DNA of 45,141 bases from Treponema sp. GTDB lineage: Bacteria > Spirochaetota > Spirochaetia > Treponematales > Treponemataceae. The number at the start of each line of letters is the position of its first letter. Position 1 is the stretch's first letter. The translations under genes and the position numbers were made by a program. Below the pieces are notes generated by a model. The model was given only the letters and a program-made list of their open reading frames with translations, was not told the DNA's origin and did no database searches. Shown here piece by piece: positions 30,195 through 38,956 of this stretch. The stretch covers positions 1 through 45,141 of the forward strand of contig JAEEWW010000009.1 of NCBI GenBank assembly GCA_016287815.1, given 5' to 3'.

Positions 30195-33100
30195 TTAAGA
30201 AAGCCAGACATCGCAAACACCGTTACGGTCTTTTAGTTCCTGAACGAATTCCGGATTAGAAGGAGCGGTAAGCTGATTGTTTGCCTGAACTATATATGCA
30301 CCTGCTTCTGTATCTATATGAAAATATACATAACAATTGCCGGTAGAGCCAAATAAAAAATCACGTAATTTTTCAACTTCGTTTTTATTTGCAAGTTTCG
30401 GATCAAGCTGGATATGCAGTTCGTGAATTGAATGAACTTTCAGGCTGTCAAGATTTTCAATTGAGTCAACTAAGAAAGAAGGCGTATCACGCGAGCCGTC
30501 AAGTTTTCCCTTAAACGCATAGATTTTTCCTTCTTCAATTTGCGGACGAAGTTCTACCCACGTTCTTGGGAAGAATGTTAAATCTATTGCGCCTTTAAAA
30601 TCCTGTAATTTGGCAAAAGCCATTTCCTGCCCCTGACCTTTTTTGGTAATAATTTTGCGGAGTTCTGTGAGCATTCCGACAGCTGTATAAACTTTACCTG
30701 CGTTGCGTGACTGCCAGGAATTTCCAGCGGCAGCTTTTGTTGCTTCTGCATCCTTTGCTTCCCGGCTTATGTTGGAAGAATTTACGGTTGCACATTCAGT
30801 GATTACTTTTCTGTAATCATCTAAAGGATGTCCTGAAACATAGCAGCCGATTAGTTCCCTTTCTTCATCGAGCAATTCAATTTTTGGTTTTTCTTCTGCT
30901 TCTTCAAAAACAAAAGGAACAAATTCTTCGTCGCTGTTTTCGCCGAAAAGGCTTGCCTGTCCGTTATCAGCTCCGCGTTTTTTAGCTTCTACATAAGAAA
31001 CTGCCCTTTCCATATTCTGGAAAAGCGTTGCACGGTTCTGTCCGAGTTTATCAAAAGCACCGGTTTTTATAAGGACTTCAAGTGCCCTTTTGTTTATTGT
31101 TCTTAAATCTACGCGTTCAAGAAAATCCATGAAGCTTTTGAATGGTCCGTTTTCTGTTCTTTCGCGGACAATTTCTTTTGCGGCTGCATCGCCCATGCCT
31201 TTAATTCCTTTAAAGCCAAAAACAATGTGTCCGTCTACGACATCAAAAATATCGGAAGAGTTGTTTACATCCGGCGGATCAACCGGAATGCCCATTTTTT
31301 TTGCTTCTTCAATATATGGCGGAAGTCCGTCTGTGGAAGTAATTTCATTTGTAAGGTTTGCTGCCATGAATTCGGCAGGATAATTCGCTTTTAGCCATCC
31401 TGTGCGGTATGCAAGAACGGAATAGGCTGCCGCATGGGATTTGTTAAATCCGTAGCCTGCGAAAGGAATCATTATGTTAAATATTTTTGCGGCATGTTCT
31501 TTTGTAAATCCCTGTTTTACAGCGCCTTCTTCAAATTCAATCTGTTTGGAAGCCATAACTTCAGGCTTTTTCTTTCCCATGGCACGGCGAAGCATATCTG
31601 CCCCGCCAAGAGAGAATCCTGCGATTCTCTGGGAAACCTGCATTACCTGTTCCTGATAAACCATAACGCCATAGGTTTCTTTAAGGATGTCTTCAAGACA
31701 CGGATCCGGATAATGAATTGTTTCAGGCTTCCATTTTCCTTCAATATACTGTGGAATGTAGTCCATTGGTCCCGGCCGGTAAAGTGCGTTTAACGCAACA
31801 ATTTCTTCTATGCAGCGAGGTTTTGCTTCGCGAAGGATCTTCTGCATACCCGGGGATTCAAACTGGAATACTGCGGTAGAGTCTCCCCGGCAGAAAAGGT
31901 CAAAGGTTTTTTCGTCAGTTTCGCTTACTTTAGAACAGTCAAAAAGTTCTTCACCTGGTTTTTTATGCTTGTTGATAATGGTTTCTGCATAGCGGATAAG
32001 TGAAAGAGTTTTTAATCCAAGGTAGTCAAATTTTACAAGTCCGCAAGGTTCGATAATGTCCATTGTGTACTGAACGCCGACTTCGCCGGTTTTTGAATCT
32101 TTGAAAACAGGAGCCCAGTCCGGCAATGCAGTTAAGCCGATTACCATACCGGAAGCATGTAAACCTGTGTTGCGGTTTAAGCCTTCAAGTTTTTTGCAAA
32201 GCTTCATCCAGCGTTCAAAGGTCGGCTGGTCAAGTCCGATTGTTCCGACAGGATCTGCTGCAACAGGAATAAGCTGTCCGCCGTCCGGCATTTTTTCTGT
32301 CGGTGCACTGAAGGCGTCCTTGAATTTTGCCTTTGGACTGTCAGGAATACATTTTTTTACTTTGTCTACAATGCCGAGCGGAATGCCTAAAACGCGCGCA
32401 ACGTCTGCGAGGCAGTTTTTTGGCTTTAAAGTACCAAAGGTAACAATATGTCCTACCTGCGGTTCGCCATACAAATCGCGCGTGTGCTGGATTATATCCT
32501 GACGGTAATCGAAGTCCATATCAACGTCAAAATCCGGCATGGATACACGTTCAGGGTTTAAGAATCGTTCAAAAATAAGTTTGAAGCGGAACGGGTCAAT
32601 ATCTGTAATTCCCATGCAGTAGGCTACAAGACTTCCGGCTCCAGAACCTCGTCCAGGGCCGATTGGAATGTAGGGTTTTGGTCTGTTGTTTACATTATCA
32701 TAAGTTGATTTTGCCCAGTTGATAAATTCCCATACGATAAGGAAGTAACCTGAAAAGCCCATGCTGAAGATAATGCCTATTTCATATTCAGCGCGCTGAC
32801 GGATTTCAGGCGTAATTTCCTTGTAGCGTTCTTTCAGGCCTTTTTCTACAAGGAAGCGTACGTAATCGTCCTGATTTTTTGTGTAGTCATCTCCGTGTGT
32901 CTGGAATTCCTTAGGAAGTTCAAACCGCGGAAGACAGGATTTTAATTCCTGAGTCTTATACTGATGAATCGTCAAATTGCACATATTGGCAATTTTTATT
33001 GTGTTTTCGTATGCTTCAGGGATTTCCGGGAAAAGCTGGCGCATTTCATCTTCGGTCTTAAAATACCATTCGGTGCGGCCTTCTCCCATGGATTCATGCG

Positions 33101-33851
33101 GTTCGTCCAGAAGTTTTTTAAAGCCGATGCATCGTAAGGCATCCTGAGCTTCTGCATCATCCTTATTTAAATAATGAATATCGTTTGTAACAACCAGCGG
33201 AACATCAAATTTTCTGGCAAGTTCAATTAACTTTGGATTTACCTGTTTTTGAATTTCAAGTCCGTGGTCTTGCAGTTCTATATAATAATGGTCCGGTCCG
33301 AAAAGTTCCTTATAGCGTTTTATAATGTCTTCGGCATCGTCTAATTTTCCTGCGGCAATTGCGCGCGGTAATTCTCCTGCTACACAGGCAGAAAGGCAGA
33401 TTAATCCTTCGTGATACTGTTTTAAAAGTTCAAAGTCTATTCTTGGCTTTCCGTAATAAAGTGAACTTTCGTCTGTAAAAGCGCGTGAACAGAGCCAGCT
33501 CATGTTTTTGTAGCCGGTTTCGTTTTCGCAAAGCAGGATTAAGTGAAAGTTATGGCTTCCGTAGCGTGTGTTTTCTTTTTTGGTATGGTCTTCCGTACAG
33601 TAAAATTCACAGCCTACGATAGGGTTTATTCCGTTTGCGTGACAGATGTGCTCAAAGTTCAACACTCCGAACATGTTTCCGTGGTCGGTTAAAGCCAGGG
33701 CCGGCATCCGCAGTTCTTTTGCGCGTGCAATAAGCGAATCAAGTTTTACAGCGCCGTCAAGAAGGGAATAGTCTGAGTGAACATGAAGATGTACAAAATT
33801 ACTTACCGGCGTTCCTTCCGGTGCATCTGGGAAAACGTGAATGTCAGCCAT
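30195..33851 (-). CDS. dnaE: DNA polymerase III alpha subunit, 1218 aa
   Basis: Replicative polymerase. The PHP domain begins FVHLHVHSDYSLLDGAVKLD, with further metal-site motifs (LTDHGNMFGVLNFEH; VVTNDIHYLNKDDAEAQD). The catalytic core has PIGPGRGSGAGSLVAYCMGITDIDP and the acidic triad region PDFDVDMDFDYR. The finger region EQVMQVSQRIAGFSLGGADMLRRAMGKK follows, then the helix-hairpin-helix/OB part (KVYTAVGMLTELRKIITKKG) and a C-terminal region. I prefer ATG 33851 (MADIHVFPDAP) because TATAAA and a TTGCGA -35-like word lie right before it on the minus strand; an earlier in-frame ATG at 33905 would cover that promoter. Housekeeping. Confidence 0.96.
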   Translation of the reverse strand: MADIHVFPDAPEGTPVSNFVHLHVHSDYSLLDGAVKLDSLIARAKELRMPALALTDHGNMFGVLNFEHICHANGINPIVGCEFYCTEDHTKKENTRYGSHNFHLILLCENETGYKNMSWLCSRAFTDESSLYYGKPRIDFELLKQYHEGLICLSACVAGELPRAIAAGKLDDAEDIIKRYKELFGPDHYYIELQDHGLEIQKQVNPKLIELARKFDVPLVVTNDIHYLNKDDAEAQDALRCIGFKKLLDEPHESMGEGRTEWYFKTEDEMRQLFPEIPEAYENTIKIANMCNLTIHQYKTQELKSCLPRFELPKEFQTHGDDYTKNQDDYVRFLVEKGLKERYKEITPEIRQRAEYEIGIIFSMGFSGYFLIVWEFINWAKSTYDNVNNRPKPYIPIGPGRGSGAGSLVAYCMGITDIDPFRFKLIFERFLNPERVSMPDFDVDMDFDYRQDIIQHTRDLYGEPQVGHIVTFGTLKPKNCLADVARVLGIPLGIVDKVKKCIPDSPKAKFKDAFSAPTEKMPDGGQLIPVAADPVGTIGLDQPTFERWMKLCKKLEGLNRNTGLHASGMVIGLTALPDWAPVFKDSKTGEVGVQYTMDIIEPCGLVKFDYLGLKTLSLIRYAETIINKHKKPGEELFDCSKVSETDEKTFDLFCRGDSTAVFQFESPGMQKILREAKPRCIEEIVALNALYRPGPMDYIPQYIEGKWKPETIHYPDPCLEDILKETYGVMVYQEQVMQVSQRIAGFSLGGADMLRRAMGKKKPEVMASKQIEFEEGAVKQGFTKEHAAKIFNIMIPFAGYGFNKSHAAAYSVLAYRTGWLKANYPAEFMAANLTNEITSTDGLPPYIEEAKKMGIPVDPPDVNNSSDIFDVVDGHIVFGFKGIKGMGDAAAKEIVRERTENGPFKSFMDFLERVDLRTINKRALEVLIKTGAFDKLGQNRATLFQNMERAVSYVEAKKRGADNGQASLFGENSDEEFVPFVFEEAEEKPKIELLDEERELIGCYVSGHPLDDYRKVITECATVNSSNISREAKDAEATKAAAGNSWQSRNAGKVYTAVGMLTELRKIITKKGQGQEMAFAKLQDFKGAIDLTFFPRTWVELRPQIEEGKIYAFKGKLDGSRDTPSFLVDSIENLDSLKVHSIHELHIQLDPKLANKNEVEKLRDFLFGSTGNCYVYFHIDTEAGAYIVQANNQLTAPSNPEFVQELKDRNGVCDVWLS

Positions 33852-33895
33852 AGAGTGTATTTTATAGGGTTTGTTCTGAGTTCGCAAGCGCATTG
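33852..33895 (-). promoter_or_regulatory. Candidate dnaE promoter close to the start codon
   Basis: On the minus strand, TATAAA lies nine bases before ATG 33851. A TTGCGA word stands 15 bp upstream of it. If used, the leader is only about two bases long. There is no Shine-Dalgarno sequence. Confidence 0.4.
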
Positions 33896-34176
33896 CAAAC
33901 TTCATGGGTGCATTGCAACTCCGCAGCTGAAACTGCCTTGCAAACAGGCATGTTGCTCAAAATATAAGGTAAGCTGTAAAAAACAAAATGGTAATCTGCT
34001 AAAGCCAACATGTAAGTTACTAAAAACATTCGTTTCTTGAGAATCTTTTAGTTGCTAATTTCTTATTTTTGTCTTAAAATGAATTCAGTTTATAAAAAAG
34101 TTCTTCTCCTGGGTGGAATATGGAGTGAGGAAAGGACATTTTTCTGTAACTGTTGTTGCCTGCGAAAGATGTTTTT

Positions 34177-36462
34177 ATGAAAAAAAGGAATAGTATAATT
34201 AAAAAAACGACAGGTTCTTCGTTTCCTCGAAGAACTGTAAAGCAAACGGCTAAATTCTTTGTTTTTCTGCTTGTTTTACTTCTTTTAATTACAGAAGGTC
34301 TTGTTTGTTTTTTTACAATGCGAAGCAATGCCGAAAAACTCTACCTTTCTATAACAAAAGAAGTTATTGCGTCGTATTCAAATAATATTTCTACTCTTAT
34401 ATCAAGGTTCAATGCTGACCTTATGCTTTTTGCAACAGCTCCTGTAGAAGATTCTCGCGAAGATATTGTTGATAAAATGGGCAAACTTCAGCCCCTGCTT
34501 GCAAATGACATACTGAATGTTTTTTATGCCGATGATTCAGGTTACGGCTATCAATATAATAAACCGCCTGTTCCAATTTTTGACCGAATTTATTACTACG
34601 AAATGATTTATAACAATAAGAATTACTGGCTTGATGAGCCTGTAATTTCTAAATCGTTTGGTGTTCCCATCTTTCATATTGCACAGTCAGCTTTTGATAA
34701 ATCTGGCAAAAAAAGAGGATTCTTTTCTATTTCAATTCCACTGAAAACTATCGAAGATAACATTAAGGAAACTCAATTTATAAACAAAGGGAACGTGTTT
34801 ATTATTGATACACAGGGACACTTTATACTGCGTCCGCAGCATTCGTTTATTTCAAAAAACTATAAGCGTTCGCTTCATTCTGATAAAAATGTTGATACCT
34901 TACTTGATACCATGGCAATGCAGATGAAAGGTCATTTAAGGTTCAAAGGGCAGGACGGGAAAAAATACATAGTTGTCTATACACCGATAAAAGAAACCCC
35001 ATGGTCACTTGCAGCTATTATTCCTCATTCAGAAATTCTTTCCAGTTTTTCTTCTGTCGGCTATAAGATGCTGTTTACGCTGGTAATCTTTACGGGGCTT
35101 TTAATCAGTCTGTATGCTGTAATTCTACTTGTCGTTGTTTTCCATAAGATTTACAAGGTTAATAAGTTTAACGAACCATTGGATAATCTTACAGGATTAT
35201 GGACTTTATCCCGCTTTGAAAAAGAAATTCAGATTCTTCTTGAAAAAAAGCATTCTACGAATTATATGGTTGTAAGTTTTGATATTCAGGGATTGAAATT
35301 TATAAACCAGACATACAGTGAACATGTTGGTAACGATATGCTTATTCTGTTCAGTCAGAATCTTGCGAATTTTGCAAAAAAAATGCATGGTCATTGTGCA
35401 CGCGGATATGCTGATCATTTTTACCTGATTGTTCCTTTTAAGGACAGAAATGAATGTTTTGAAGCGTTCAGACAGTGCTTTTATTCGCATAGAAATGCTT
35501 CTTCTTCTGATGTTATTCCTATCCTCGTAAAGAGCGGAATTGTTTTTACAGGAAAAGATTTTGGAACGGAAAGCATTACCGACCTTCTGGATAAAGCAGC
35601 TTATGCACGCCGTGAAATTAAAGGTTCTTATGAAAGAGAATATTTAATTTTTGATGAAAGTTTAAATCAAAAAGTACTCCGCGAAAAGAAAATAGAATCC
35701 TGCATTTTTACTGCATTTGATAACAGGGAATTCTATGTTGTATATCAGCCTAAGATTTCAATTTCTACAGGCAAGGTTGTAGGTGCTGAAGCTTTGGTTC
35801 GCTGGGATAGCGCAACTTTAGGCAAGGTTATGCCGGATGATTTTATACCGATTTTTGAGCGGAACGGTTCTGTTGTAAAGCTTGATTTCTTCGTTTATGA
35901 AAGCGTATTTAAATTCCTTTATGACAATATAAAGAACAATATTCCGGTTGTGCCGATTTCTTTGAACATGTCTCGGCTGCATACAAATACCGGCGCGTTC
36001 CTTGAAATGTTTGACAAACTTTTAAAGCAGTATAATATTCCGCCTTCTTTGATAGAAATAGAAATCCTTGAACGTTCTGTTTCCCGCGGGAATGGTTCAT
36101 TAAAGCCTGTAATTGAAGGTCTGCATGACCGTGGTTTCCATGTTTCTATGGACGATTTTGGAACAGGCGAATCTTCTTTGAATATGCTTGATACAATTCC
36201 TGTTGATACTTTAAAGATAGACAAGAACTTTTTGCGCGAGCAGAAAGACTGGGAAACAACCAAGCAGATTATTATGAAAATAGTAGAACTTGCCAGAGAC
36301 CTTAAAAAAACAGTTGTCTGCGAAGGTGTTGAAAACAAAGCTCAGGTTGAATTCTTAAATTCAATCAATTGTGATATAGCACAGGGATTCTTCTATTCAA
36401 AACCGTTACTTTCATGGGAACTTTCTGAATTCCTAAAAAAGAATGTTCGTATTGAACACTGA
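34177..36462 (+). CDS. Membrane protein with Cache-like sensor, degenerate GGDEF and EAL domains, 761 aa
   Basis: Cyclic-di-GMP signalling protein of the inner membrane. The first membrane segment is about residues 26-48 and the second about 300-325, with a periplasmic dCache-like domain between them. The GGDEF domain (about 340-490) keeps NLTGLWTLSRFEKEI, but the signature is ARGYADHF instead of RxGGDEF, so it cannot make c-di-GMP. The EAL domain (about 510-755) keeps EALVRW, SLNMS, EIEILERS, MDDFGTGESS, LKIDKNF, CEGVENKAQ and AQGFFYSKPL, so it should be an active phosphodiesterase. ATG 34177 is chosen because the Lys/Arg-rich MKKRNS start and anchor follow; the ribosome binding site is weak. 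Monocistronic. Confidence 0.88.
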   Translation: MKKRNSIIKKTTGSSFPRRTVKQTAKFFVFLLVLLLLITEGLVCFFTMRSNAEKLYLSITKEVIASYSNNISTLISRFNADLMLFATAPVEDSREDIVDKMGKLQPLLANDILNVFYADDSGYGYQYNKPPVPIFDRIYYYEMIYNNKNYWLDEPVISKSFGVPIFHIAQSAFDKSGKKRGFFSISIPLKTIEDNIKETQFINKGNVFIIDTQGHFILRPQHSFISKNYKRSLHSDKNVDTLLDTMAMQMKGHLRFKGQDGKKYIVVYTPIKETPWSLAAIIPHSEILSSFSSVGYKMLFTLVIFTGLLISLYAVILLVVVFHKIYKVNKFNEPLDNLTGLWTLSRFEKEIQILLEKKHSTNYMVVSFDIQGLKFINQTYSEHVGNDMLILFSQNLANFAKKMHGHCARGYADHFYLIVPFKDRNECFEAFRQCFYSHRNASSSDVIPILVKSGIVFTGKDFGTESITDLLDKAAYARREIKGSYEREYLIFDESLNQKVLREKKIESCIFTAFDNREFYVVYQPKISISTGKVVGAEALVRWDSATLGKVMPDDFIPIFERNGSVVKLDFFVYESVFKFLYDNIKNNIPVVPISLNMSRLHTNTGAFLEMFDKLLKQYNIPPSLIEIEILERSVSRGNGSLKPVIEGLHDRGFHVSMDDFGTGESSLNMLDTIPVDTLKIDKNFLREQKDWETTKQIIMKIVELARDLKKTVVCEGVENKAQVEFLNSINCDIAQGFFYSKPLLSWELSEFLKKNVRIEH

Positions 36463-36584
36463 GTTTTGATTCATTCAAAACTTGCAAAACATCCTGATGA
36501 CACGAACCAGCTGGAAGCCGAAGGCTGAAATCTGGATTTTACGTATGAATAATGTGTCAAAGTCTAAAAGCCGATAAATAAAAT

Positions 36585-37700
36585 ATGATTTCTGAAAGTA
36601 CAAAATACACTGCTGCGATTATAGGTTGCGGAAGAATAGGTTTTTCTTTGGGCTTTGACAAAAAACGTGAGCAGCCGGCTTCTCATACTATGGCTTTGCT
36701 AAATAACCGGCGGATCCGTATTCTTGCCGGGTGTGATACAAATAAAGAAAATCTTGAAAGGTGGCAAAAATATGTAAAAAAACAGCAGGGGAGAGGAACT
36801 CCTCTTAATGTTTATACAGATTGCACAAAAATGCTTTCAGAAATAAAGCCTGATATCGTTACCGTTGCCGTTAACGAGGATTTTCATTTGGATTGTGCCT
36901 TGCAGGCAATCCGTGCTAAACCGCGTCTTGTAATTCTTGAAAAACCGGTTGCGTTAAATGTTGAAGAAGGGCAGAAAATTGTAGCCGAAGCTGAAAGATG
37001 CGGTGTTCCTGTAATGATAAACCATGAAAGGCGTTTTGCGCTTGATTATCAGGCGGCGCGCGCTTACTTAAAAAAAATAGGTGATATTCAGTGTATACAT
37101 GCAAATCTGCTTTCGGGGCTTAGGGTATATTCAAAAGAAGATGAAAAAACAGGTGCCTACAGTCTTTTGCATGACGGAACTCATTTAATCGATATTGTTT
37201 TATTTTTCCTTGAAGAATTAGAGGCTTCGGCAGGATATGCGGCTACAGACGATTCTGAGCGCGCGCCGCTTTTGCAAAATCCTGTTTTAACTTCCGTTTA
37301 TTACGATAAAGAAAAAAAAGACAAAGATGGCGGCAAAATAGTACGTAATTTGAACGTTCATTATACTTCGCCTGAATGCCCGGATGTTTATTTTACAATT
37401 TCAGGCAGAAGCAAGTTCTTTGGTTTTGAAATAGACATCACAGGTACACTTGGCAGAATCCATATCGGTAACGGTTTTGCAGAATTTTATCTGCGAAAGC
37501 AATCTAAATTATATACAGGCTTTTATTCGCTTACAAAAGATAAAAGCGTAAAAGTTCCGCGCAAAACAAAGTATTTTGCAAACATGGTTCAAAATGCCGT
37601 AGATTTTCTGGACGGTAAGACAAGCCTTGGTTCAACGCTTGCCAACGGTATGAATGTACTAAAAATTATTGATGAAATCCGCAATATGATTAAAAGCTAA
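36585..37700 (+). CDS. Gfo/Idh/MocA family oxidoreductase, 371 aa
   Basis: NAD(P)-dependent dehydrogenase of sugars, inositols or related compounds. The Rossmann motif is AAIIGCGRIGFSLGF (about residue 9). The catalytic EKP motif is VILEKPVALNVEEG (about 115), and INHERRFALDYQAARAYLKK and LLHDGTHLIDIVLFFLEE carry the C-terminal family residues including the active-site His. The unusual GFDKKREQPASHTMALLNNRR loop after the first strand fits a subfamily found near surface-sugar genes. No sugar-gene neighbours are present, so the substrate is unknown. The 22-bp array starts three bases after its stop. There is no obvious ribosome binding site. Confidence 0.82.
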   Translation: MISESTKYTAAIIGCGRIGFSLGFDKKREQPASHTMALLNNRRIRILAGCDTNKENLERWQKYVKKQQGRGTPLNVYTDCTKMLSEIKPDIVTVAVNEDFHLDCALQAIRAKPRLVILEKPVALNVEEGQKIVAEAERCGVPVMINHERRFALDYQAARAYLKKIGDIQCIHANLLSGLRVYSKEDEKTGAYSLLHDGTHLIDIVLFFLEELEASAGYAATDDSERAPLLQNPVLTSVYYDKEKKDKDGGKIVRNLNVHYTSPECPDVYFTISGRSKFFGFEIDITGTLGRIHIGNGFAEFYLRKQSKLYTGFYSLTKDKSVKVPRKTKYFANMVQNAVDFLDGKTSLGSTLANGMNVLKIIDEIRNMIKS

Positions 37701-37702
37701 AC

Positions 37703-37840
37703 TTACCTGTTGTACTAGGTAAACTTAACTATCGTAGTAGGTCAATTTACCTAGCGTATGAGGTAAGCTTACCTTGTTAAATAGGTAAACTAACCTATTG
37801 CCTTAGGTAAATTGACCTGGTGTATTAGGTAAGCTTACCT
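37703..37840. repeat. Seven-unit 22-bp palindromic tandem array
   Basis: TTACCT-like words begin at 37703, 37725, 37747, 37769, 37791, 37813 and 37835, exactly 22 bp apart. Each AGGTAA at the end of one unit joins the next TTACCT to give palindromes such as AGGTAAGCTTACCT (occurring twice exactly), separated by unrelated 8-base spacers. It fills the gap between two convergent genes, three bases after the oxidoreductase stop. The period equals that of the array at 559-756, but the sequence is different. Function unknown. Confidence 0.95.
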
Positions 37841-37877
37841 CTTGCTCATTTTCAGCTGTATTTAAATATAAATACTG

Positions 37878-38654
37878 CTATATAACTGTAAAAATCCTGC
37901 TGAATGTCTTAGATTTTGTTTCTTTGCATGGAATTGAACTTCGTGTAAATTGCGTAATAATTTTCAGGCTGTATTTTCCGCTTTCAAGAGCAGGAACAGT
38001 ACAGGCAATTTCACTTGAAGTATTAACTCCTATTTTAGAAGATTCTACTTTTACAGTTTTTGATTCATCTTCTATATTTACAAAATAAAGTCCATTATCC
38101 TTATTATCACCTGAAATACGTATAAAGCTGCCTGTGATTTTTATTAAGCCACCCGGAGTAAGAGTATCATTGGTGTTGCTTTCCAGATCGTGTACAGAAA
38201 GAATTGTCGGGAGTATGCGATTTTCTTGTGCTATGACAGGTCGAAGTGAAGATAATAATTTTTTTACACTCTTTTCGATTCTAAAAGCTATGCCTATTGA
38301 ATTTTTATTGGGATTAAAAACGGCATGTTCATTGTCAAAACTTCCGTTAACTTTTGCACAATATATTCCCAGCCCGCCGTGAACTATTGCTCCGTTAATT
38401 ACCCGGTCAAGCACTGCACAGTTTATGACGTGCCATACCAAAAGAATCTGTTGCCTGGAATAACCTTTTAGTACACCGGTTACAAGAATATCATCAGCGA
38501 TGTTTTCCATATTGAGTGTACCGCGGAAAATCGGACGGGCATGATAACTCGTTTTACCATTGTTTTTCTTCCCGATTGCTGATGGATAAAGGACAGCTGC
38601 AAGCTTTGCTGATTCATAATCCACCGTGTTGTTTGATAATGTGTTGATATTCAT
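37878..38654 (-). CDS. DUF4469-type protein with HU-like N-terminus, 258 aa
   Basis: Probable DNA-binding protein. The N-terminal half (from SYHARPIFRGTLNMENIADDI to VKKLLSSLRPVI) follows the HU/IHF-like pattern seen in DUF4469 proteins: an opening strand, helices around YSRQQILLVWHVINCAVLDRVINGAIVHGGLGIYCAKVNGSF, and an arm region. The C-terminal half is an Ig-like beta sandwich (LTPGGLIKITGSFIRISGDNKDNGLYFVN ... TVPALESGKYSLKIITQF). Such proteins are best known from Bacteroidetes and some spirochaetes. No catalytic motif. The start has GAGGTAG upstream. It stands next to the 22-bp palindromic array. DNA binding is inferred from the fold. Confidence 0.68.
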   Translation of the reverse strand: MNINTLSNNTVDYESAKLAAVLYPSAIGKKNNGKTSYHARPIFRGTLNMENIADDILVTGVLKGYSRQQILLVWHVINCAVLDRVINGAIVHGGLGIYCAKVNGSFDNEHAVFNPNKNSIGIAFRIEKSVKKLLSSLRPVIAQENRILPTILSVHDLESNTNDTLTPGGLIKITGSFIRISGDNKDNGLYFVNIEDESKTVKVESSKIGVNTSSEIACTVPALESGKYSLKIITQFTRSSIPCKETKSKTFSRIFTVI

Positions 38655-38956
38655 AAAACTACCTCATAAATAAGATTTCATTATATTAATTGGGTAGGAA
38701 TATCAAAAATATGCAAGTTTTTAGAAAAAAAGTGTAAAAAAAACTAAAATATGAAGAAAACAAATGGGAAACTTATGAATTTATACGTGAGAAGAGTTAA
38801 TTAGTCATAATCCTCTATCTCCTGTTTTAGTAGTGTGAACAGGAGATGTCAATGATTTTTAAGAGAGTTTGCGTTTAATAACACATTGGTTTTGAGTTTT
38901 ATATTTAAATTGTTAAATATGGTAGTCTCCGTATGTATCATCCTGCAGTGGAAAGA
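38655..38956 (-). other. Gap upstream of the DUF4469 gene
   Basis: No gene is visible in this AT-rich 302 bases. It contains one clear stem-loop, ATCTCCTGTT (38817-38826) with AACAGGAGAT (38838-38847), without a T run on either strand. The promoter of the DUF4469 gene must lie near its right-hand part; I cannot place it. Confidence 0.4.

Noticed and set aside
36463..36584. Sigma-54 promoter before the oxidoreductase gene
   Set aside because: TGACAC and GTGTCA words are present but there is no GG-N10-GC element near the start codon.
37703..37840. CRISPR or plasmid iterons
   Set aside because: Spacers are 8 bases only and no Rep or Cas gene is near; the palindromic cores and chromosomal genes on both sides argue against an origin.
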